In this document: positions 1-6,939 of the stretch, piece by piece
Layout: every line of letters starts with the position of its first letter
How positions within the stretch are numbered: the first letter of the stretch is position 1
Assembly (NCBI GenBank): GCA_012511135.1
Contig: JAAZGQ010000045.1
Span: 1 to 13,055, forward strand
Reading direction: 5' to 3'
DNA: 13,055 nucleotides
From: Bacteroidales bacterium
GTDB taxonomy: Bacteria; Bacteroidota; Bacteroidia; Bacteroidales; UBA1402
Program-made: the position numbers and the translations under genes
Notes under the pieces: generated by a model
What the model was told of the DNA's origin: nothing
Database searches by the model: none
The model's input: the letters and a program-made list of their open reading frames with translations, nothing else

Positions 1-3000
1 CAGCTTCGTCGGGATATTGCTTCATAACAGAAGAATAACGGACTTCGCCTTTGAGGAAGTCAGCAAACTGAGTCCAGTCGGGTTCTTTGGAATCAAGCAT
101 AAAGGGATTCTTACCTTCGGCTTCGAGCTGAGGATTGTAACGCCACAAATGCCAGTAACCGCAGGCTACTGCTGCTGCTTCTTCGGCCTGTGATTTTCCC
201 ATACCCTTTTTCAATCCATGATTGATACAAGGGGAATAAGCGATTACGAGCGAAGGCCCGTCGTAGGCTTCAGCTTCGCGGAAGGCTTTGAGCGTTTGTG
301 CCTGATCGGCTCCCATGGCCACCTGAGCCACGTAAACATAACCATAAGTGGTGGCAATCATACCCAAATCCTTTTTGCGTATGCGCTTGCCGGCTGCCGC
401 AAACTTGGCAATGGCACCCAGCGGTGTTGCTTTGGACGACTGGCCTCCGGTATTGGAATAGACTTCGGTATCCAGCACCAGGATGTTGACGTTCTTGCCC
501 GAGGCAATCACGTGATCCAGACCTCCGTAACCGATATCGTAAGCAGCTCCGTCACCACCAATAATCCATTGGCTGCGTTTCACCAGGTATTTGCTCAGGC
601 TGTAGATTTGCTTGCAGTAATCGCAATCGCAATCTTTCACTTCGGCAATGATCTTATCGGCCAAAACACGACTCTTGTCGCCGTCTTCGCGGTCGGCCAG
701 CCATTCTGTAAACAGGGTTTTGAGTTCTTCGGAACAGCAGGTGCAAGCTTGCGTGTCGCTCATAAGTTTCACCAGGCGTTCACGCATCTTTTCGTAAGCC
801 AGCTGCATGCCGTAACCGTATTCGCAGAAATCCTCAAACAGGGAATTGGCCCAGGCAGGACCGTGGCCTTGTTCGTCGGTGGTATAGGGAGTGGAAGGCA
901 CTGAGCCTGAATAAATAGAGGAACAACCCGTTGCATTGGCTACTATTTCACGATCGCCAAACAATTGGGTCAGCAATTTAACATAAGGTGTTTCACCACA
1001 GCCCGAGCAAGCTCCGGAGAATTCAAACAAAGGCGTAGCAAACTGTGAGTTCTTGACATTTTGCTTGGTATCGACCAGATGTTGTTTGCTTTTGACCTCT
1101 TTGGCGCAATATTCCCAATTGGCAACCTCGCCCATCTGAGTTTCCAGGGGAACCATCTTGAGGGCTTTACCGCCGGCTCTGGGATTGCCCGGACAAACAT
1201 CCGCACAATTGCCGCAGCTCATACAATCCAGGACCGAAATCTGAATACGGAATTGCATACCCTTCATGGCAGCCGGAGCCTTCATTTCTATGGTGTCAAA
1301 TCCGGGAGCGGCAGCCGCTTCGGTCTCGTCCATAACAAAGGGGCGGATGGAAGCATGCGGGCAAACATAGGCACATTTGTTGCACTGAATACAATTTTCG
1401 GCTGTCCACTCCGGAACAAATGCACTGACACCCCTCTTTTCGTATTGAGCCGTACCGGCCATCCAGGTTCCGTCTTCTCTGCCTTTGAAGGCTGAAACCG
1501 GAAGCAAATCGCCGTCTTGTGCATTAATAGGACGAACTACCTTGTTGATAAATTCGGGATCATTATTGGCCAGGACCTCGTCATTGGCTAAATCTGCCCA
1601 AGCCGGATCAACTTTGAGTTGTTTGTATTCACCACCTCTCTCTACAGCTGCATAGTTTTTGTTCACAATGTCTTCACCTTTGTTGCCATAGGATTTTACG
1701 ATGAATTTCTTCATTTGCTCAACAGCCAGATCCACGTCAATAACCTTGGTTATTCTGAAGAAAGCCGACTGAAGTATCGTATTGGTGCGATTTCCCAGAC
1801 CTATTTGCTGAGCTATCTGGGTAGCATTGATGTAGTATACACTAATGTTCTTTTTGGCAAAATAACGTTTCACCTTGGCAGGTAAATTTTTGGCCAGGTC
1901 TTCGCCTTCCCAGATGGTGTTCAGCAGGAAAGTCCCATTTTGACGCAAACCTCTGGTAACATCATAGAGATTCAGGTAAGCCTGTACGTGACAAGCCACA
2001 AAATTGGGTGTGTTTACCAAATAAGTTGAACGTATGGGAGTATCGCCAAAACGAAGGTGAGAACAGGTAAACCCGCCGGACTTCTTGGAATCGTACGAGA
2101 AATAAGCCTGACAATATTTATCTGTGTTGTCTCCGATAATTTTGATGGAATTTTTATTGGCGCCAACTGTACCGTCAGCACCCAGTCCATAAAATTTGGC
2201 TTCGTAAATGCTGTCTCCGCCCAGGGCCATTTCTTCTTCCTGGGGTAAGGAAGTGAAAGTGATATCGTCAACTATACCAATAGTAAACTGGTTACGGGGT
2301 TCGGGTAAAGACAGGTTTTCAAATACAGCCAACACTTGAGCCGGTGTGGTGTCTTTGGAAGACAAACCGTAACGGCCGCCCACGATGAAAGGCATTTTGT
2401 CCAGACCCAGGGCATTGTTGGTGGTAAAAGCTTCGATCACGTCCAGATACAAGGGTTCGCCGTTGGCTCCCGGTTCTTTTGTTCTGTCCAGTACGGCAAT
2501 TCTTTTCACCGTTTTGGGCATTACCTCTGTTAAATATTTCACCGAGAAAGGACGATAGAGGTGTACGGAAATAAGCCCTACTTTTTCGCCTTTTTCCATC
2601 AGGTAGTCGATGACTTCCTTGGCGGCTTCGGTAATGGAACCCATTGCAATAATAATGCGTTCTGCATCGGCAGCACCATAATAAGTAAAGGGCTTGTACT
2701 CACGTCCGGTCAGCTTGCTGAGTTCTTTCATATAATCAGCCACTATATCCGGCACCACTTCGTAATAAGGGTTCAAAGCTTCTCTGTGCTGGAAAAAATG
2801 ATCGGGATTTTCAGCCATGCCGCGCATCACGGGTTGATCGGGATTCATAGAACGGGCCCTGAAAGCAGCCAGGGCTTCCTGGTCAACCAGCGGAGACAGA
2901 TCTTCGGTTTCGAGCATTTCGATTTTTTGTACTTCGTGCGAGGTACGGAAACCATCGAAAAAATTTACAAAAGGAACACGGCTTTTGATGGAAGCCAGGT

Positions 3001-3472
3001 GGGCAACAGCCGACAAATCCATTACTTCCTGAACAGAGCCTTCGGCCAGCATGGCAAAACCGGTCTGACGGCAAGCCATTACGTCCTGGTGATCTCCAAA
3101 AATAGACAGCGCATGTGTAGCTATAGTCCTGGCGGATACATGAAACACGCAAGGCAATAATTCACCCGCAATTTTGTACATATTGGGGACCATCAGCAGC
3201 AAACCCTGAGAAGCAGTATATGTAGAGGTGAGTGCTCCGGCCTGCAGGGATCCGTGTACTGCACCTGCAGCACCCGCTTCCGATTGCATTTCCTGTACCA
3301 ACACTGTTTCACCAAACATATTCTTGCGTCCGGCAGCCGCCCATTCATCTACGTATTCTGCCATGGTAGACGAAGGAGTGATCGGATAAATGGCAGCCAC
3401 CTCGCTGAACATATACGATATGTGGGCAGCAGCCTGATTCCCGTCACAAGTTAAAAATTTCTTCTTTTTCAT
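1..3472 (-). CDS. nifJ: Pyruvate:ferredoxin (flavodoxin) oxidoreductase, C-terminus cut by window edge
   Basis: Cytoplasmic enzyme that oxidatively decarboxylates pyruvate with CoA to acetyl-CoA and CO2 and passes electrons to ferredoxin or flavodoxin. The frame is open from ATG at 3472 to position 2, about 1157 codons; bacterial homologues are near 1170-1200 residues, so only a short C-terminal tail is missing. Domains in order: pyruvate-binding domain with YPITPSS (29-35) and E65; central domains; a two-cluster ferredoxin domain with C694/C697/C700/C704 and C750/C753/C756/C760; then the thiamine diphosphate domain with C822, C825, C850 and C1082 as the likely proximal cluster ligands and the GDG motif at 973-975 followed by YSNTGGQ. 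A cysteine-rich insert lies at 910-953. The start is a good one: MKKKKFLTCDGNQA matches the usual beginning of the family and a -7 box sits just upstream. Divergent from cstA. The alternative name por/porA is also used; identity is nearly certain. Confidence 0.97.
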   Translation of the reverse strand, partial: MKKKKFLTCDGNQAAAHISYMFSEVAAIYPITPSSTMAEYVDEWAAAGRKNMFGETVLVQEMQSEAGAAGAVHGSLQAGALTSTYTASQGLLLMVPNMYKIAGELLPCVFHVSARTIATHALSIFGDHQDVMACRQTGFAMLAEGSVQEVMDLSAVAHLASIKSRVPFVNFFDGFRTSHEVQKIEMLETEDLSPLVDQEALAAFRARSMNPDQPVMRGMAENPDHFFQHREALNPYYEVVPDIVADYMKELSKLTGREYKPFTYYGAADAERIIIAMGSITEAAKEVIDYLMEKGEKVGLISVHLYRPFSVKYLTEVMPKTVKRIAVLDRTKEPGANGEPLYLDVIEAFTTNNALGLDKMPFIVGGRYGLSSKDTTPAQVLAVFENLSLPEPRNQFTIGIVDDITFTSLPQEEEMALGGDSIYEAKFYGLGADGTVGANKNSIKIIGDNTDKYCQAYFSYDSKKSGGFTCSHLRFGDTPIRSTYLVNTPNFVACHVQAYLNLYDVTRGLRQNGTFLLNTIWEGEDLAKNLPAKVKRYFAKKNISVYYINATQIAQQIGLGNRTNTILQSAFFRITKVIDVDLAVEQMKKFIVKSYGNKGEDIVNKNYAAVERGGEYKQLKVDPAWADLANDEVLANNDPEFINKVVRPINAQDGDLLPVSAFKGREDGTWMAGTAQYEKRGVSAFVPEWTAENCIQCNKCAYVCPHASIRPFVMDETEAAAAPGFDTIEMKAPAAMKGMQFRIQISVLDCMSCGNCADVCPGNPRAGGKALKMVPLETQMGEVANWEYCAKEVKSKQHLVDTKQNVKNSQFATPLFEFSGACSGCGETPYVKLLTQLFGDREIVANATGCSSIYSGSVPSTPYTTDEQGHGPAWANSLFEDFCEYGYGMQLAYEKMRERLVKLMSDTQACTCCSEELKTLFTEWLADREDGDKSRVLADKIIAEVKDCDCDYCKQIYSLSKYLVKRSQWIIGGDGAAYDIGYGGLDHVIASGKNVNILVLDTEVYSNTGGQSSKATPLGAIAKFAAAGKRIRKKDLGMIATTYGYVYVAQVAMGADQAQTLKAFREAEAYDGPSLVIAYSPCINHGLKKGMGKSQAEEAAAVACGYWHLWRYNPQLEAEGKNPFMLDSKEPDWTQFADFLKGEVRYSSVMKQYPDEA

Positions 3473-3495
3473 CACTTTTTGTATTAAATGGTCTG

Positions 3496-3503
3496 CAAAG
3501 ATA
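3496..3503 (-). promoter_or_regulatory. Candidate -7 element for the pyruvate:ferredoxin oxidoreductase gene
   Basis: Read on the minus strand this is TATCTTTG, an exact match to the Bacteroidota -7 consensus TAnnTTTG. It lies about 24 bases before the ATG at 3472, which would give a short leader of roughly 15-20 bases. I see no clear TTG-type -33 element at the expected distance, so the call rests on the -7 match and position only. Confidence 0.5.
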
Positions 3504-3516
3504 ATAAATTTCAATG

Positions 3517-3524
3517 TACTTTTG
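3517..3524 (+). promoter_or_regulatory. Candidate -7 element for cstA
   Basis: TACTTTTG on the plus strand matches TAnnTTTG exactly. Transcription would begin near 3531, leaving a leader of about 30 bases before the ATG at 3563. The box lies inside the reading frame that begins at the upstream ATG (3488), so it also argues that 3563 is the true start. No convincing -33 element is visible. It faces away from the oppositely oriented box at 3496-3503. Confidence 0.45.
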
Positions 3525-3562
3525 CGATTGCCCGTTCAGGCTTAGTCTTAAAAAATAATATC

Positions 3563-5005
3563 ATGATCAGTTTCATTGCCTGTTTTACGGTATTGATTGC
3601 CGGTTATTTCCTTTATGGAAGCTATGTTGACAAAATCTTCAAACCCGAAAAAAGCCATATCACACCTGCCTTTAAGCAGCAAGACGGAATAGATTATGTC
3701 CCTCTGCCCAGCTGGAAAATCTTTTTAATTCAGTTTTTAAACATCGCCGGACTGGGACCTATTTTTGGAGCCCTCATGGGAGCCATGTACGGCCCGGTGG
3801 TCTTCCTGTGGATTACTCTGGGAACAATCTTTGCCGGCGGGGTACACGATTATTTCTCGGGAATGATATCCGAACGATACAAAGGCGAAAGCCTGCCCGA
3901 AATTGTAGGGCGTTTTCTGGGCATACCCGTAAGAACCTTTATGCGCTTCTTCACTATTATTCTGATGATACTGGTGGGCACTGTTTTTGTATCCGGGCCG
4001 GCCGATATCCTGGATAAAATAAGCGGAGGAGTCATAGATGTTCGCTGGTGGATGGCTTTGATCTTCGTCTACTTTATAGTCTCCACCATTTTCCCCATAG
4101 ACAAAATTATAGGCAAAATTTATCCTGTTTTTGGTTTTGCTTTATTGTTTATGGCGGTGGGCATACTGGTAACACTCATTCCCAATCTGGACAATCTGCC
4201 TGAACTCAACCGGGCAGGATTGCGCAATCTGCATCCCGGAGCGGATCATCTACCTATTTTCCCCATGATGTTTATTACTGTGGCCTGCGGAGCCATTTCG
4301 GGTTTTCATGCCACACAATCTCCCCTGATGGCTCGCTGCATCAAAACCGAATGCGACGGCAAAAAAGTTTTTTACGGCGCCATGGTGGCCGAAGGCTGTG
4401 TTGCTTTGATCTGGGCCGCCGCCGGTATGGCTTTCTTTGGAGGAATCGAACATTTTCAGCTCTTTATGGCAGAACACGGGAATTCGGCCGCTCTGGCAGT
4501 AGATAACATTTCCCGGGGCTGGCTGGGCAAACTGGGCGGGGTGCTGGCCCTGCTGGGCGTAGTGGCGGCTCCCATCACTTCGGCCGATACAGCTTTTCGT
4601 TCCGGCAGACTCATTATGTCGGATTTGTTTCATTACGATCAAAAACAAATGTACAAACGCATCCTGCTGAGTTTCCCCTTGTTTGCAGCAGCCTTCGTTT
4701 TGCTTCAGATTAATTTTGATGTAATCTGGAGGTATTTTGCCTGGTGGAACCAAAGCCTGGCCGTATTTACTTTGTGGGCTGTGAGCGTTTACCTGTTCAG
4801 AGAAGGCAAAAATTACTTTATCGCTCTGCTGCCGGCTCTTTTTATGACTGTGGTATGCAGCACTTACATCCTGACTGCTCCCGAAGGCTTTGGATTGAAC
4901 AATTTCCTCTCTGTTGGCATCGGTTTAAGCGTAGCTGTCTGTTTTTTAATGCTTTTTTTCCTAAAGAATGGTAAGAATGCCGGGCTTAGCTTCAAAAAAA
5001 GCTAA
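3563..5005 (+). CDS. cstA: CstA-family carbon starvation membrane carrier
   Basis: Inner-membrane carrier of the carbon starvation protein A family, whose studied members import peptides or pyruvate. Counting from M at 3563 the protein has 480 residues, like the short form of the family. Family motifs are clear: NIAGLGPI (60-67), GGVHDY (92-97), SGFHATQSP (246-254) and APITSADTAFRS (336-347). Many hydrophobic segments run through the protein, with a final one at about 448-468 and a short basic tail. The frame is open back to an ATG at 3488, but the extra 25 residues are polar and unlike the family, while MISFIACFTVLIAGYF begins directly with a membrane segment; the candidate promoter at 3517-3524 also supports the later start. 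It is divergent from the pyruvate oxidoreductase gene. Family assignment is firm; the substrate is inferred. Confidence 0.93.
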   Translation: MISFIACFTVLIAGYFLYGSYVDKIFKPEKSHITPAFKQQDGIDYVPLPSWKIFLIQFLNIAGLGPIFGALMGAMYGPVVFLWITLGTIFAGGVHDYFSGMISERYKGESLPEIVGRFLGIPVRTFMRFFTIILMILVGTVFVSGPADILDKISGGVIDVRWWMALIFVYFIVSTIFPIDKIIGKIYPVFGFALLFMAVGILVTLIPNLDNLPELNRAGLRNLHPGADHLPIFPMMFITVACGAISGFHATQSPLMARCIKTECDGKKVFYGAMVAEGCVALIWAAAGMAFFGGIEHFQLFMAEHGNSAALAVDNISRGWLGKLGGVLALLGVVAAPITSADTAFRSGRLIMSDLFHYDQKQMYKRILLSFPLFAAAFVLLQINFDVIWRYFAWWNQSLAVFTLWAVSVYLFREGKNYFIALLPALFMTVVCSTYILTAPEGFGLNNFLSVGIGLSVAVCFLMLFFLKNGKNAGLSFKKS

Positions 5006-5087
5006 AGGGCTTGACCAGGCAAAAAGAACTGCTTATTCTTGTTGTTTATTATTATAAAACCATTCTAAACATTTAGCTTTCAAGAGC
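5006..5087 (+). other. Spacer between cstA and the pectate lyase gene
   Basis: An AT-rich stretch of 82 bases with no convincing promoter and no strong terminator. A 7-bp stem-loop (4986-5005) overlaps the cstA stop but no T-run follows it. TAGCTTTC at 5074-5081 resembles a -7 box with a wrong last base and lies only 6 bases from the ATG. Read-through from cstA therefore cannot be excluded, nor can an undetected promoter. Confidence 0.4.
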
Positions 5088-6746
5088 ATGAAAAAATTAC
5101 TACTGTTGTGTCTGCTCATAGGCACCGGAAGTATTGTGAGCGCACAATACCCCACTATTCCCTCGGATCGTCAGGCGGTGATGAATCAAAAGAAAGAATT
5201 ACGCCGTCAAATTTCTGATCAGGCTTTCGCCAGGGCTTTACCTATTATTGAAGAAGAAGCCAGAAACCACAACCGTCCCTATGTGCCCTGGGCCTCTAAA
5301 CCCGAAGATTTGCTAAGGGCTGATATTCCGGCTTTCCCCGGAGCCGAAGGCGGAGCCATGTACACACCCGGTGGACGGGGAGGTAAAGTCTTGGTTGTAA
5401 CCAATCTCAATGACGAGGGCCCTGGCAGCTTGCGCTGGGCTTGTGAAACAGGAGGAGCCAGAATTGTAGTCTTCAACGTAGCCGGAGTCATCTACCTGAA
5501 ATCCCCGATTCACATACGCGCTCCTTACATCACTATAGCCGGACAAACAGCTCCCGGAGACGGCGTATGTGTTTTTGGAGAATCCATACAAATGGACACC
5601 CACGATGTGGTAATCCGACATTTACGTATTCGACGCGGCAATACCGATGTGACTGACCGCGAAGACGCACTGGGCGGTAATCCCGTCGGAAATATTCTGT
5701 TGGATCACATTTCGGCCAGCTGGGGTGCTGACGAAAACATTTCCGTCTATCGCCATATGTATATGAACGAAGAAGGCCGAAACCTCAAATTACCCACTGT
5801 AAACATTACCATCCAGAATTGCATTGCCTCCGAAGGCCTCGATACCTACAATCACTCCTTCGGCAGCACCATCGGAGGTTTGAACAATACTTTTGTGCGC
5901 AACCTATGGGCGTGCAATACCGGACGCAACCCTTCTATGTCGAGCGGAGAAATCAACTATCTGAACAATGTTATCTACAACTGGTATCACCGTGTCGGCG
6001 ATGGAGCAGGCTATGCCTATAATATTGTAAACAATTACTTCAAACCCGGTCCGGTGACACCCAAAGATGAACCCATAGGACACCGGGTTTTCAAGGTGGA
6101 CGGCCGCAACAACCGTAGCGATTGGGCCTACATCGAAGGCAACTACATGGAAGGCAATGCCGAAGTTAGCAAAGACAACTGGAACGGAGGTGTTCAGGAG
6201 ATTGCGCCTGAACTGATTCCGACTACACGCCGGAAAGAAATCAATCCCATGATGAATCCCGTGGAAATTACAGATGCCAAAACAGCCTATAAATTCGTCC
6301 TGAAAAATGCCGGTGCCAACATTCCCAAACGTGACCCGATAGATGAGCGCATAGTACGCCAGGTGAAAAGCAACAAAATCGAATACGTCGAAAACGGCAA
6401 TTACGATGCCCTGCTCGAAGACATGAAAGCATTGCGCGTTTCACGCCGCCAGCAGGACGACTCCTACAAACTGGGCATTATTTACGATATCACTCAGGTG
6501 GGCGGCCTGCCGGCCTATCAGGGCAAACCCCGCAAGGACAGTGACAACTACGGCATGCCCGATGCCTGGGAAATCAAATACGATCTGGATCCCAACGATC
6601 CTTCCGATGCTGTCAAAGACTGCAACGGAGACGGATACACCAACATCGAAAAATACATCAACGGCATCAATCCCAAGAAAAAAGTCGATTGGACCAATCC
6701 CGGGAACAATTACGATACGCTGGCCAAAAAAGGAAAACTGCTCTGA
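5088..6746 (+). CDS. Secreted pectate lyase, polysaccharide lyase family 1, with calcium-binding C-terminal motif
   Basis: Cleaves de-esterified polygalacturonate by beta-elimination, usually with calcium. The 552-residue protein starts with a Sec signal peptide (hydrophobic 4-18, likely cut after VSA at 17-19; no lipobox cysteine). Residues 25-75 form a charged, probably helical region. The parallel beta-helix begins at about 82 (FPGAEGGA) and carries family 1 hallmarks: VIRHLRIR (175-182), LLDHISASWGADE (204-216) and RNPSMSSG (280-287) followed by YLNN. By eye, R280 aligns with the catalytic arginine of the RxPRVRFG motif, while the later arginines are replaced by serines. Residues 484-522 contain GMPDAWE and D511-C-N-G-D-G, a dockerin- or thrombospondin-3-like calcium loop common at the ends of Bacteroidota enzymes. 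It is convergent with the pectin esterase gene, its likely metabolic partner. Pectate rather than pectin lyase is inferred from the family. Confidence 0.9.
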   Translation: MKKLLLLCLLIGTGSIVSAQYPTIPSDRQAVMNQKKELRRQISDQAFARALPIIEEEARNHNRPYVPWASKPEDLLRADIPAFPGAEGGAMYTPGGRGGKVLVVTNLNDEGPGSLRWACETGGARIVVFNVAGVIYLKSPIHIRAPYITIAGQTAPGDGVCVFGESIQMDTHDVVIRHLRIRRGNTDVTDREDALGGNPVGNILLDHISASWGADENISVYRHMYMNEEGRNLKLPTVNITIQNCIASEGLDTYNHSFGSTIGGLNNTFVRNLWACNTGRNPSMSSGEINYLNNVIYNWYHRVGDGAGYAYNIVNNYFKPGPVTPKDEPIGHRVFKVDGRNNRSDWAYIEGNYMEGNAEVSKDNWNGGVQEIAPELIPTTRRKEINPMMNPVEITDAKTAYKFVLKNAGANIPKRDPIDERIVRQVKSNKIEYVENGNYDALLEDMKALRVSRRQQDDSYKLGIIYDITQVGGLPAYQGKPRKDSDNYGMPDAWEIKYDLDPNDPSDAVKDCNGDGYTNIEKYINGINPKKKVDWTNPGNNYDTLAKKGKLL

Positions 6747-6836
6747 TAAACTAAGAATAACTAAGACTTAGAATCTATTCAGGGATAAATTCAGGAAAAA
6801 TCACACAGCTGTTTTAGCATTGACAGCTCAACAACA

Positions 6837-6874
6837 AAAAGAGGGTGTTTCAAATTAATGAAACACCCTCTTTT
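6837..6874. terminator. Bidirectional intrinsic terminator between convergent pectin genes
   Basis: A perfect 16-bp inverted repeat (arms 6837-6852 and 6859-6874) encloses a 6-base AATTAA loop. The core is GC-containing (GAGGGTG/CACCCTC) and each arm ends in an A- or T-run, so a U-tract follows the hairpin on either strand. It lies 90 bases after the pectate lyase stop and 65 bases after the esterase stop, as expected for a shared terminator. Confidence 0.9.
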
Positions 6875-6900
6875 GTTTAAACACCCGTCGAAAAGGCTCT

Positions 6901-6921
6901 GGAACGGTTTTGACCGTGTCC
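6901..6921 (-). terminator. Possible weak first hairpin after the pectin esterase gene
   Basis: On the minus strand an 8-bp stem with one bulged C and a CAAA loop (GGACACGGT / ACCGTTCC) lies 18 bases after the esterase stop codon. Only a 4-base T-run follows, six bases later, so on its own it would be a weak terminator or an mRNA end-stabilising hairpin ahead of the strong one at 6837-6874. Confidence 0.35.
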
Positions 6922-6939
6922 GCTCTGCTATAAAAACGC

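Noticed and set aside
218..904. A 228-codon open frame on the plus strand opposite the oxidoreductase gene
   Set aside because: It is antisense to a conserved, intact coding sequence, has no recognisable domain and no start signal. Long antisense frames follow from the codon bias of the real gene.
2561..3160. A 199-codon plus-strand open frame opposite the oxidoreductase gene
   Set aside because: Same explanation: an antisense shadow of the pyruvate-binding and central domains with no family signature.
3488..3562. Upstream extension of cstA from the ATG at 3488
   Set aside because: The extra residues are polar and not family-like, and the best promoter box lies inside this stretch.
4986..5005. 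Stem-loop TTAGCTT/AAGCTAA at the cstA stop as a terminator
   Set aside because: The stem is short and AT-rich and no T-run follows on the plus strand.
5074..5081. TAGCTTTC as a promoter -7 box for the pectate lyase gene
   Set aside because: The last base is wrong and it is only 6 bases from the start codon, which leaves no room for a normal leader.
6875..6882. GTTTAAAC palindrome next to the shared terminator
   Set aside because: An 8-base AT-rich palindrome adjoining the T-run is expected by chance and shows no paired site or related element.
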